Shown here: positions 45,844-57,500 of the stretch, piece by piece
Position numbering within the stretch: position 1 is the stretch's first letter
Layout of the letters: each line of letters starts with the position of its first letter
Origin: Toxorhynchites rutilus septentrionalis
Taxonomy: Eukaryota; Arthropoda; Insecta; Diptera; Culicidae
Length of the DNA stretch: 64,000 nt
Direction: 5' to 3'
NCBI RefSeq assembly: GCF_029784135.1
Contig: NC_073745.1
Span: 55,705,205 to 55,769,204 of the forward strand
Notes under the pieces: model-generated
Database searches by the model: none
What the model was told of the DNA's origin: nothing
What the model saw: only the letters and a program-made list of their open reading frames with translations
Program-made: the position numbers and the translations under genes

Positions 45844-47478
45844 TAAAGTGACCAGATGGTCAGAGGTCTAACGCGGGACATAAAAAACAAAACGTTATGT
45901 ATATACGTTCTGTGAACATAAACCATAGTTTAGCGAGTCTAAACTGATCAGTATTATTTCTTTCTGAGCATCGGCACTAATTTGTGATTTTTCAGTGGTT
46001 TAGATTTTGTTTACGCCCGAAAATCACTCGCACAATCAAAGCATTTACGCCTGGCAAGCACGATTTAAATTCTACAATTTTCTTCAAATTACCGAATGGA
46101 ATGCTCGAAAATTCCAATTAATTTTTCATCGATTTTAGTGTTAATGTATGCATTTAAAAAAATGGACTAATTTCGGATGGCGATGAAAGGTAATTTATAG
46201 GAACAAATTTTCTTTAAATCTTACGTTTATTAAGTCTACAACAAAAATGATTCAAGGCTGTTGATTCGCTGCAGCAGCACTGTCAAGCAACTTGATGATT
46301 CTTCCATACTGCAAGCTCCACCCCACAGCGAAAGAGTTGGACATTCTGAGGCACTTTGTGTCCGCCAGATATAGCCGATCTGGTATTTACAATATCATCT
46401 CTTTGCCGCTTCTTAATCCGGGAGATCGAAGCAACCGGCCAAACGGTGGGGAAGAATCTGGCCAAAATGGACATTTTTATACGGAAGCATCAGACGAGAC
46501 CGGCCGTATCTGAGCAGCAGACAGTCACCCAGAAGGAGTAGCTTGAGGTGCTGGTGAAAAACTTCTTTCCGGCGAAAGAAGTGAAAACCTTTATTTCGTA
46601 CTCATAATGAAAGACGAGACGTACTTAAAGGGAATGTCCAAGCCGCTCTTCTTTCGAGTCATATGGTGAATGGGGAGATATATAGTACGAAGTGCTTGCC
46701 GGAGTTGGGAAGGTGATTTGGTCTTTATGCCGAACCTGGGATCAGCCCATTATGCCAAAAGATCCCTGGAGAATGGATCGGCTGGAGATAAACATTATCG
46801 CGAAGACCACCAACCTTCCCAACATTCCCCAGCTGCGCCCGATAGAAAACTTTTGGGCGAAAGGCCAAAATGGAGGGACAGACGACCACCAAACCCACGA
46901 AATGGTAAAATAACACACCGATATACATCTTTTCATCGGCCATGGTTCAGGTTCCGGCCAGCTTCCGTAAGACCGCCCAGTGCTTCATTTACGATACTTC
47001 ATCAAACAACTCTGCCTCTTCCTGTCCACCATACACTAGATCTTCCGGCTTATTCAAAACGTTAAGTCCTGACCGAGCTAGGGGACCAAAGATGAACTTT
47101 TCGTCTGACTCACGTTGGTCCCTGCGGATCAATAGGGGACTTTTATAAAAATCATTTTCCAATTTTGTTGCTGTCGCTTCCAGTTGACACTCTTTAAACA
47201 AAAATCCTAATGTCGGTGCGATGAAACCAGCTCAACGTATTAATCTTTGGATGCATTAGAAGCGCACTTGAACAGTCTGCCAAATAAAGGTTTTTTTTAG
47301 GTTCATCCATTTAAGAAAATCAACATGATCAAATTGTGATATTGAAATATATTGATATCGCGGGACATTTTCGTTTCTTTTGCCAAATGCGGGACGTTTC
47401 GCGGGACGAAATCTCACGCGGGACATTTTGTTGAAAAGCGGGACTGTCCCGCGTAACGCGGGACGTCTGGTCAGTTTA
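45844..47478. mobile_element. hAT-type element inside the SINE
   Basis: The ends are TAAAGTGACCAG (45844) and the near inverse CTGGTCAGTTTA (47478). They are flanked by the 8-bp repeat TATATGCA (45836-45843 and 47479-47486). Subterminal GCGGGACAT- or GTCCCGCG-type repeats are dense near the right end (47360-47465). Removing the element and one repeat restores the SINE exactly. No hAT transposase is present; instead it carries a Tc1/mariner-type remnant. Confidence 0.8.
46290..46920 (+). pseudogene. DD37E-like transposase remnant inside the hAT element
   Basis: In shifting frames it reads REIEATGQTVGKNLAKMDIF and then IRKHQTRPAVSEQQTVTQKE. It continues with a stop, LEVLVKNFFPAKE, KDETYLKGMSKPLFF (first catalytic region), LVFMPNLGSAHYAK (second site, Asp replaced by Asn) and NIPQLRPIENFWAKG (Glu present). 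The pattern is close to the DD37E transposase of this window but clearly a different, older lineage. Several stops and frame changes make it inactive. Confidence 0.65.
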
Positions 47479-47818
47479 TATATGCAAGCTCTGCTTGCAA
47501 CAATAAGAATATCGGGCTTTTGTGCTATAAATAACACAACAATGAACATATCAACTGTCTCCGCTGTCCGGTCTACTGAACATGGAAGAACAAAAGGAAT
47601 ACTCTTACGCCTAAAATGGCTTCTGTTCAATTTGCAAATTATAGATACAATAAACATGTAACATGTACACGATATAATCCGGCTCCATTACAGCTAAAAT
47701 GCTAATGAGCCTGAATAAATAAACAAATGGGATAAAAAAATACAAGAAAAAAAACATTGTTTGTATATTTTTTGCTCTAAATATACCGACAAAATTTAGA
47801 CATACAAAAAAGTCACAG

Positions 47819-49472
47819 GAGGGTTGTGTCCAAGACACGACCGCATAGTTGACGTAGGATTCCGTTAGGCTATCTGCTGCACGCTGATTTTGGATATGTT
47901 TGAAGAATTACTTTGTTAAACTCTTCGATAATGATTTGGGTCCGTTTTGTCTGGTTGTTAGGTATTGTTTGTTCACTCCACTAGTGTCCATAACCGAGTG
48001 ATAATGATAGAAGGATGGTGATTAGTCATTAGATGGTGCGTATCACGTACCAAAGCCGCCCTCTGTGGTCCTGGACGAGATGGCGCCTGTGTTATGTATG
48101 GATTAAATAAAGAAAAAAAAGCTCATCAAAGCAACATAAGATATTTATCATTATCGAACCCAATTTTTCTCACCAGAAAAAAAGTGTTACTTAAGTATAG
48201 AGAAAATATATTTGAAATGGAAAAGTAATTTCATTCATAATTTTTTATTTTCTGAGTGTTTATTCAACCCATTTCCTTTTCGCTTTAAATCCAACGGAAC
48301 ACGATGCTACATGCCTCAATGCGAATTTCAATTGGGCTAACAGCACCCAATACGATATGTAGAGCATATGTGAAATCACTTTTTTGAATATTCCTTCATT
48401 TTTCCAATTTTGCTCGTCGCATGAGCTTTCCTTGGGAGAAAAAAATCGTTTCATATTTCAAGTCATTTTAACACAATAGCTACCATAAACAATTTTACAC
48501 TTACAGTTGTGCTAAAAGTTTTACGAAGCAACCAACATCTTCTTCTTCTTGAATGGCACTACGTTCCTAAAGGAACTTCACCGTCTCAACGTAGTATTAT
48601 TTGCGTCATTTTTTATTAGTACTTAGTTGAGATTTCTATGCTGAATAACACGCCTTGAATGCATTCTGGGTGGCAAGCTCTAGAATTCGCGTGACCACAG
48701 TGCAAGTCGGAGGAAATTTTTTTGACGATAAATTTCCTTGACCAGAACGGGAATCGAACCCGAACCCCCGGCATGTTAGGTATGACGCTAACCACTCGGC
48801 CACGGGAGCAACCAACATAAAAGTTCCAAATTTGAATTGTATTTATATTCTATCAAGCATAAGTTCTATTCAGTTCATTGAAACATCATTCTTCAATCGA
48901 AAGATCCTTATTGGAACGAAAACACACTTGTTCATCGCTCCCAACTTATTCGCCAGCACGTATGCAATCAGCAATGCCCACGCTAGTTACAATGAGCACT
49001 ATCCATTTGTACGCGTCGTTAGTTAAACTATCGAGGGTTTTTACATGCTGATTTATCCCAGAAACCATGGATTTAAAATCTCTGTTAGGGAATACATGTC
49101 TGTGGAAAAAAACGTCCCCCTACTTTCATGTATCTGCAATGCCAATTTCCCCTAGGCAGCTTGGTTTTGATGTCTCTGTTTGGGACCCGCCGCATATGTC
49201 GTCAATTTCGACCTATCAGAAGTGGGTATTTCCGTTAGGATATGGGTTGAGATTTTTCAATTGTTCGATAGTTAGTTTCATGACCTATATTATTTTATTC
49301 AATGTAAAAAAATGTTATGGAGTGCCGAAATTGATTGACGCAAAAATCTCATCAATCCATCATGAAATGACTGAACAATAAGCATTTGAAATTAGACAAT
49401 TTTCACGGTGCGCTCGATTTTCGATTTTCAATTTGTACCCCGATATGTTCCCGAAAGACGTAATCCTACGTC
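47819..49472 (+). mobile_element. Hairpin-led element, copy E6
   Basis: The left hairpin GGTTGTGTC-CAA-GACACGACC (47822-47842) is perfect over 9 pairs and followed by GTTGACGTAGGAT. The right palindrome GACGTAATCCTACGTC spans 49457-49472. It contains a SINE (48539-48806) and blocks with TCTCTGTTAGGGAATACAT (49078) and TCTCTGTTTGGGACC (49174). At 48000-48113 an A-rich-tailed segment, ATTAAATAAAGAAAAAAAA, may be another small retro-insert. Confidence 0.65.
48539..48806 (-). mobile_element. tRNA-derived SINE (family B), second copy
   Basis: Same structure as 6123-6397. On the minus strand the tRNA-like head at the right end has A box TGGCCGAGTGG and B box GGTTCGATTCC, and the CTTCTT tail is at the left. 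The 12-bp flanking repeat is AGCAACCAACAT (48527-48538 and 48807-48818). Confidence 0.85.
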
Positions 49473-52360
49473 AAAAAACAAAATTTAAATATTACAATAT
49501 AATATTACAGCGGTACTGGGTCTCTAAATTCAAAATAAATTAAAAATGTCCAAAGGCCAAAACATTATTTTTTTACGCAACCATCTCAAAAATTCAAGAT
49601 AAAATTACGCTACATGTGAAAAAACAACACATACGGACGCAATTAAATAAAAATCAGAGCAAAAGTGGTTTTTTTTTAAAATTCCGAAATGCCTGGAAAT
49701 ATATATATATATTTTTTTTTTGTACTGCGAAAAACATTCTAAAAATCTGAAAAAAAATCACATATATCTAAATTAGACGTAGGAAGAAATTTAAATACAA
49801 ACTAAAGTAGTACTGAATCTCAAAATAAAAAACAATAACATCTAATTTAAAATTAAAATAACAATTGATTCAAATTTTTAGCATTTGATTTTTTGATGAA
49901 AAAATTGTTTGGAAATATTGATCGATACACCTTATTAAGATGTACTTTAGTATTTTTTTCATATCTTTGTCTCAAAGCTATTAAGAATGGCATTAAAAAA
50001 CGAAAAGGTGCATTTTTTACCATAGATCCTATGTTGTACCATATAAGAACTCAAATATATGGTACTACTGTCAAAATTTCTTATTTAGTACCCTATACAA
50101 TGTTTTCAATACAGCTGGTGATTTGGTTTGGGGGCACATTTTACTTCCTTACCCAGCCAGACCCTTTGGAATTATAAAAAACATATATTTTTTTGTACCG
50201 CGCAACACTGAGAAAAATCACACATACAGTGGAGCCCCGATTATCCGCCAGCGTCATCTCCAAAACTGAAAAAAATAGATCCAAATATCGCAAAACTCTT
50301 TTTACCTCATAACTTTTTGTCACTTTCATGAAATGTATCGTGTTTATATGTGTGAGCTGCTGGTGTAGTAATGTATCAAACGAATACACTGTTGTAGCAT
50401 TTTTATGTTCGTTTGCTTCAAAAAGGCCAATGCGCACTTTTTCCCCGTGCGCACCTTTGCCCCGCACTACTCTACTGAATCTCTAAATCCAAAAAATTAT
50501 TTCAAAATTTCAATATTTTTTTAGTACTTCAATTTTTGATGATTTTTCTTGATACACTGTAGTGAGATGCATATTCAGTATTTTGTTTCAAATTTATAAC
50601 TCGAAGATTTTGAAGATGGCTTGAAATAAACGAAAAAGTACGATTTTCACTATAGATCCTATGTTAAACCACATAGGGGTTCAAAAAAAAAACCGCCAAA
50701 ATATCTTATTTAATATCCTATATCTATATCGAAAATTAAACTTAATTTTTCTTTAAAATAGGTATGAATAGCCTCCATAATTTCCAACAAGACACCCATA
50801 CATCGGAAGAATGCCATCTCAGTGAATTTAGAATAGCAATGCATTAGGGATAAATTTGCCGTCAGCATTAGCGCATTATGGTTGACCATCTATAATTGTG
50901 CAATACTATACATTACCGGTACTTTCTAGTGCAACCTACAGAAAGCTACAATGTCGAGTAAAGATTATGCAAGCTCTCTCTCTCTTCTGACAAGGCTGTG
51001 TATAAGAACGTGTATACCCAATCCGCAGCGGCGTTATTCAAGTGATATAAGTTGTACATTGATGAGTGTTTGATGCGTTTTGAATGAATTTTCGCCCGCT
51101 GTTATAAGAGAATGCCTATCAAAAAGCCTCCCAATGCGTTAATTCCAAATAAATTTTTCCATCTATCAATCGGTTCATAATCGACTTGTACTGCTGATCG
51201 TCGAAATGGGTTACTAACTTGTTGAATCGCATGCATACAATGTATGCAGCCATGTTTATGATATATCGTTACAATTTCAATCAACACGCTCGCGGATACA
51301 ATAAATGAAAATGACTTATGAATCGTAATGCAATCATGTTAACTTCAAACACTACCCGTTCGTATAATTGTATAATTCTGAAGTGAAATGTAAACTCCAA
51401 GAAAAACAACGTGACATCCCGGCCATATTTGCACCCTATCACGTACGCAGTTCTTTGATAGTATTATCAATTGATTCGATGGAAAAATATATGGCGTGTA
51501 CCGATTGACATCAACGCCAGCCAATAGAGACAAAAATCACCCGGAATAGTCCACTCGAAGGTTCAATTTAGAACAAAAAGTGTAGGCCACATTGTTTCAT
51601 GAACGAACGCCTTGCCATAATCTCCAAGGTGTCGATGACTAACAACATCTCTCTTGCGGTCGCTAATAACCACACTGTGCTATTGTGCCTGTGCCTGTGC
51701 ACTTCTTCGGGTAATTTCAGATTGTGTTGTCCGGACGGTTATTTACTTTTTATCACACTAGGGTGCGATATTGTGAGGCAGCAAAAAGCGAAAAAAAGAA
51801 TCTATTTGCGAAAACGTCGTATGTATGCGCGAACATCTCGCGCGAATGGCGTTTATGGGGGTGACTTTGTTTATTATCAGTGCACACGCTTACGTCGGTC
51901 TTTACTGTTCGATACCCGGGGATAAGATTGAGTTGTGGTCATTTGATGAAATGAAATGAAATTGATATTGTACGCTGGGAGAAAATGAAACAGGACTGTT
52001 GAATGTGAGCTTGACAAAGCTTTAGGCGATTTATAGAATTCAGACTGCTTTGTCAAATGACTAGAACTGCGTAAGATAAGGAAAAAATGAAACATTGACA
52101 TTGAATGTGGAATGAACAAAAATTGGTCGACTCAAATTTGATTTTTTTGCGTTTAAAAATCCTTAACCCGTCCCTTTTTGTAGGTAAAGCATAAGCGTAA
52201 CATAAGCATAAGCAAATTTCTTATTATTCTAACGCCTCCTTGGCAAAATCCAAATCGACTGTGACAAACGTTGTTGAAATGATCTTCTCCCAACCTGACA
52301 ACTTTTAGTAAATCACACCCAAAATATATATTAAGCACATTTTTTGACATCAAAATTTTG
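49473..52360. other. Unassigned DNA with a lone pogo-like end
   Basis: 49480-50220 and 50490-50760 are AT-rich with worn repeats. CAGTGGAGCCCCGATTATCC at 50228 looks like the outer end of a pogo/Tigger-type element, but no partner end was found. 51590-51900 is CpG-richer; its ORF (51599-51925) has no domain. No gene is supported. Confidence 0.3.
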
Positions 52361-53696
52361 ACTTTCAAAATTGTACGTTGTATCGAATTGTACGTTATAT
52401 TGAAGCATAATAACTCAGGAACATTTTTATGTTGTTGTTTAAGTTTGAGTTTGAGTAAATAATGATGAAAAAGTTCAACTAGAAAATGAAGCCACCCTTT
52501 CTCATGATGTTTTCCTTCATACTGTTGATTAAAGCTTGACTCATTTAGAATCCGGAATCATAAAACCAGTTGTATCTCGGGATTGGTTGAAAAAACAAAA
52601 AAAATCTTATATCAAAATATAGATAATTTATTGTTCTTTCAGAAAAAAATACTGTGGAAATTATTCCTTTACAATGTTGATGAATTTTCGTACTTTTCAT
52701 CGGATACCTCCATCAACGGTTGGACTCTCTGTTGGTCATTCTCGGCGGCCATTTTATTTCAAGATCTCTTAATATCTGCAGCATTTCGAGTCACGTTGGC
52801 ACCAATTTCGCAATTCCGCTTCACAATTGCCCAAGATTTTTCGATTGGTCGGGAAGGGGGGTCGATTTGGAGGATTGAGGTCTTTTTCAATGTAATCGAT
52901 CCCATTGTCACGGGGTACCACTGCTTACAAAATCTGACCAAAACTTCAACGGGAGTTTCTGCAGGCACTCTCTCCTATTCATTTTCACACCTTGGCTTCT
53001 GATCGTATGTTCCACTAAGACGCATCCTTTGACCCATCAGAACAACACTTGCACGTCCACGAAAGCGTTTCAGTACATCATGCACTGTCAATTTCGTGAT
53101 TTGAGTACCTGACCACGTCGGATTTTTAATGTGGGTGTCTTCTCTCGGCATTCATCCTGCACAAATTTTTCAAAACGGAACGGATCAACGTAAAATTTTT
53201 ACCGTCGAAAGATACAGGTTTTCGAAACAATTTGCTGTCAAAATATTTGAGATACGCCTACTACGACCGATGGTATAAAATGAAATGGCATTCCGGATTC
53301 TAACTGAATCGAATCCTAAGGGTAAATAGATAAAATGACCGCTTGGGCCTTCATTCGTCAGCACAAATGTTCAAGTCCTACTGCAGAGCATGTAATGCAA
53401 AAATGCAAATTTGATTTGGAAGTCCTTGTTATGGGCTATGGTTTCAAACATGAGACTATAATCAGCTTCTTCAGAATTCACAATACACAGGTCGATTGTT
53501 TATATGGGGCTTCCAATGCTCTTATTAAAATTCGGGAACCTATACCCTGGCCACCGAGTGTCCTTTGTTGAACCTGTGAGATTGACATGAAACTCTCAGT
53601 ACCAATTCCGAAAATATTTTTTACACATTGAAAATGAGTACGTTATATCGAAATAAAATGTACGTTATATCGAGGGTACGTTATATACAAGTTCCC
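52361..53696 (-). mobile_element. Tc1/mariner-type element with repeated subterminal motif
   Basis: The right end on the minus strand starts CAGGGGAACTTGTATATAAC (53696 inward). The motif ACGTTATATCGA occurs three times there (53641-53685) and in weaker form at 52370-52410 on the other side. A transposase remnant lies between. The left outer end is missing or eroded. Confidence 0.5.
52680..53330 (-). pseudogene. DD37E-like transposase remnant, third lineage
   Basis: On the minus strand pieces read TWSGTQITKLTVHDVLKRF (DNA-binding region), KPRCENE then a stop, and VPAETPVEVLVRFCKQW. The best piece is DPPSRPIEKSWAIVKRNCEI, where the Glu of the third catalytic block is kept. The frame 52759-52968 holds that last part. 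The catalytic core with the two Asp blocks is not recognisable. The SRPIEKSWAIVK block is like the DD37E transposase at 22812, but the rest is strongly diverged. Confidence 0.5.
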
Positions 53697-53701
53697 CTGT
53701 A

Positions 53702-54072
53702 TATGTCATAGCAAAATAAGGGACGCTTTGCAAATTAGCAGGCATCAAAAATTCCATATTAAATACAGTTGTTTTCGCTCTACGTTTTACGCTCAGAAAA
53801 AAAATCCCGTATATACTTGTAAGAAACATTTTTTTTTCATAATGTGGTGTAATATTCTTGCGCTTTGGTATAACGACACCTGTGGATAGCGTCGCTGTGT
53901 GGAAAAGCCTTACACCCAGCCGGCCTTGGTTAAATCCTTTCTTGGCATCGTATGGATCTTTTTAAGGTACAATTCCAAAGCTGACATTCAGTCTGAGAGA
54001 ACGGAAAATCTGCTCCATACATACAAACATTTTAACACTCTTCAAAATAGGTGCCCTTGTTTGTGCATTTGA

Positions 54073-54077
<5 letters not shown>
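53702..54077. other. Unassigned DNA
   Basis: Nothing recognised between the Tc1/mariner-type end and the Helitron's AT repeat. Confidence 0.25.

Positions 54078-54118
<41 letters not shown>
54078..54118. repeat. (AT)n microsatellite at the Helitron 5' end
   Basis: About 20 uninterrupted AT units replace the TCTATATATA-type start of the related copy, probably by slippage. Confidence 0.95.
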
Positions 54119-54122
<4 letters not shown>

Positions 54123-54413
54123 GGAAATGTTGTCTGTCTGTCTTTCTGTCTTTATATCTGTCTGATTCTTATGGACTCGAAAACTACTGAACCGATCGAC
54201 ATGAAAATTGGTATGTAGGGGTTTTTGGGGTCGGGGAAGGTTCTTATGATAGTTCGTGGCAGCCCCTCCCCTCTCTCTAAGGGGGGCTGCCATACAAATG
54301 AAACACAAATTTCTGCATTGTTCGAGAATTAATCAAGCAAACGAAACCAAATTTGGAATGTGGAGGTTTCTGGGGTGCAATCAATGTATCTATGGTGGCT
54401 AGACACTCCTCCC

Positions 54414-54587
54414 TCTGGAGCCGATCTGGCGTAGTGGTAACATCCATACCTCTCACGCTGAAGATCACGAGTTCAATTCTCACTCCCAACATTCTTCCAA
54501 AATTGGAAGTAAAAAGTGACGAACCAGCCAAAAGTGTTGAAACTATAATACAGATATAAAAAAAAATAATAAAAAAAAAAAAAAAGA
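54414..54587 (+). mobile_element. tRNA-like SINE segment at the 5' side of the LINE
   Basis: An A-box-like TGGCGTAGTGG (54427-54437) and B-box-like GTTCAATTC (54471-54479) lie 33 bases apart, in a GGAGCCGATC... tRNA-like frame. A body of about 100 bases and an A-rich tract (54558-54586) follow. There is no separate target repeat between it and the LINE; one 13-bp repeat encloses both. It differs in sequence from SINE families A and B. Confidence 0.6.
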
Positions 54588-57500
54588 TGGTTCTCAAATG
54601 GGGATCAACACTAGGGTAGGAGCCTACCTGTTGGTCTCAAATGTTCCTATCTCACGCTTCCACGAAGATCATATGACGACATTTTTAGATCGGGCGTGAA
54701 CTGGAAACACACACCTGGTCTTGGCTCCGAGAACGGGTGTCGAAAGTGGCTAAGTGAGGGGGTGCGAGCGAGTCAGAGCGCTATATCTCTCCCGGGGAAG
54801 GCCTCCCGGGTCATGGAGGCCTGCCAACCCGCTGTCTCCCGGGCAAAGGAGATACACCCAGACAATGGAGCTAAGGTCAAGACGAATACTACGAATGCGA
54901 TCACCCGAGGAGGGTCCCCGAACTGGAGCTGGTCCTGGAACGGGCGTAAGAGCGAGCGGCCAGCGGCTGGAGGGCGATGTGCAAGAGCGGGCCACCAGCC
55001 GGGTTCAACCCGAAGAGCTACCGCCACACGGAAACAGCAGCCATCGACATCACCAACGAAACGCTGCGCCTACGAGGCGTGTTGCGACTGTCAGACGACA
55101 GTCGTCCACACTTGTGGGTACTACTAGGCGACGGATCATGTGGACACACGAAGTGAATGAATTCGTGATCCGCGCCTATTACATCTGCACTGCTTTGGAG
55201 ACGGACATGAGCGGTCGCCCTCGAATACTCGCAATGTTCGAGGAAGCGTATCCAGAGTTCGTCGGGAGGCTTGACCAAAACGCGATGAACGCGAGGCGTA
55301 GAGCGATTGTACGCAACAATATGCTCTCCCAAACGCAAGTCGACGAGATCAAGCAGCAGGTGCAGAGAGAACTAAGCTCCAGAACAAGCAGAGCAAACGA
55401 TGTGTCGAGACGAAGTTCAGTACGGCTGAGCAATTCATTCGCGAGTGGGGCACGCGAATCAGCACCAGTGGAGGCCACAGTACAACAACCCCCTGAGCCG
55501 GAAGATCCACAGCCAGATCAACAACTACTACGCGATCTGGTCTTCCATTACGACGAGGCGATCTCACAGTTCCGCGACACGGACCCTTTGTCGCGCCCCA
55601 GGATCCCGAAGTTGCAGCATTCCCGCAGGCTGACAAGTGCAGTAAAGCTCATGAACGAGCACGTTCTTCCGCTGCACTTGGTTGATGCTGAGAACATGGA
55701 AGAGCTGCAACTGAAAGTTTACTGTGCTGCTGTGGCGACCGCCAAAAGTTTAGGATACCGTATTAGGCCAAGAGGCGGACTGCTCCAACATCTCCGTGAA
55801 AGGCGTGAGCCTCCATGGCGAAGGAGATTGGAGCAACGGATCCTAAACAAGCGCGCCGCAATTGGAAGACTGATGGCGTACAAAAGAGGCAGCAGATCGG
55901 TGAAATTATGTCGCCAAGTTGCTGTGATCGTGCGGCCTACTGAACTTCGCCAGCTGGGAGCTCACCAGCTGACGGAAAAACTCGACACACTGGTACAGCA
56001 ATTGAGCGTCCTAACTAAACGGCTGAAACGTTACTCTGACTCTGCAAAGCGCCAGGAACAAAATCGGATGTTCAGAGATAACGAAAAAGCGTTCTACGAC
56101 CACATTAGCGACGAGAAGCCCGACTACCACGAAGGTTTGCCAGATATTAGCGATGTGACGAACTTCTGGGCTGGTATTTGGGAAACCCCAGTACAACATC
56201 GCGAAGGGCAAATGTGGTTAAGACGGGAGGAGGAGAGTTGTGGTGAAATTGGAGAGATGCCAGCTATCATCGTCGGAGAGAACGATGTCCGCGAAGCCTC
56301 GCGGTACCTGAGGAACTGGGCAGCACCGGGCCCCGATGGTGTCCAGAACTTTTGGCACAAGAAGCTGACCGTCGCACATCCAAAGATAGCTGAGTGCTTC
56401 AACAAGGTGCTACGTGACCCACACAACCTTCCTGAATTCGCCACCCGTGGCGTCACCTTCCTCCTCCCGAAAGACAGCAACACATTGAACCCATCAAAGT
56501 ACAGACCGATAACGTGCCTATCGAGTCTGTACAAAATACTGAGCAGCATAATTACCGCCAAAGTTTCTGCTCACTGCGAACAGCATCACATCATCGCAGA
56601 AGAGCAGAAAGGATGCAGGAAAAATACGCATGGCTGCAAAGACCAGGCCATCATCGACGCAGCGATAGTCGGCCAGGCGGTATATAACCAGCGGAACCTA
56701 AGTATGGCCTACATCGATTACAGGAAGGCTTATGACTCCATACCTCACTCGTTTCTCGTCCCGGTATTGGAGCTCTACAAAATTGATCCCGTCGTCGTTA
56801 GGTTCCTGCAGCATGCGATGAGGCAGTGGAGTACGTCTCTGCACCTCAGTGATGGGGAAAATGTGTTGCAGTCTAGAACGCTGCAGATAAAGAGGGGGAT
56901 ATTCCAAGGCGACTCTTTCAGCCCGCTTTGGTTTTGTCTGGCACTGATACCTTCTACATGGATGATCTCAAGGTCTACGCTGATTCACGTCTGCGTCTAG
57001 GTGTAGCTATCCGGGTTGTCGAAGACATAAGCAGGGACATCTGCATGGAGTTCGGCCTCGACAAGTGCCGCTGTGTCCATCTGCTGAAAGGGCAGCTTAC
57101 CGAATCCGGAGGTTACGAGGTCTATGACGGCGAGTTCATAAGAGACATGGTTCGTGGCGAATCCTATAAATATCTTGGATTCCGACAGCTCACCGGGATT
57201 CGCCACTCCGACATCAAGACGGAGCTGCGAGACAAGTTCTTGAGTCGAGTGAACTGTGTCCTGAGGACATTCCTCAACGCGGGGAACAAGGTACGCGCGA
57301 TCAACACATTCGCGGTTCCCCTGCTGACCTTCAGTTTTGGTGTAGTCAAATGGAGCAAAACTGACCTAGAGGACCTTGAGAGGAGGATGAGGAAAGCATT
57401 CAAAGAGGCCGGAATGCACCATCCTCAATCGGCACTGGAGAGAGTTTCACTGCCACGCAAAGAAGGGGGACTTGGAATAGTCGTCATATCTGCACTGTGT

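Larger units (their letters stand above)
45669..47739 (+). mobile_element. tRNA-derived SINE (family A), split by a hAT element
   Basis: The tRNA-like head at 45671-45745 has GTAGCCACATTGG as A-box region and GAGTTCAAAACTC as B-box region. The body continues to 45843 and resumes at 47487, ending in (AAAT)n and A-rich sequence at 47739. It aligns throughout with the copy at 2109-2541. The flanking repeat is ATACGAGAAA / ATACAAGAAA (45659-45668 and 47740-47749, one change). Confidence 0.75.
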
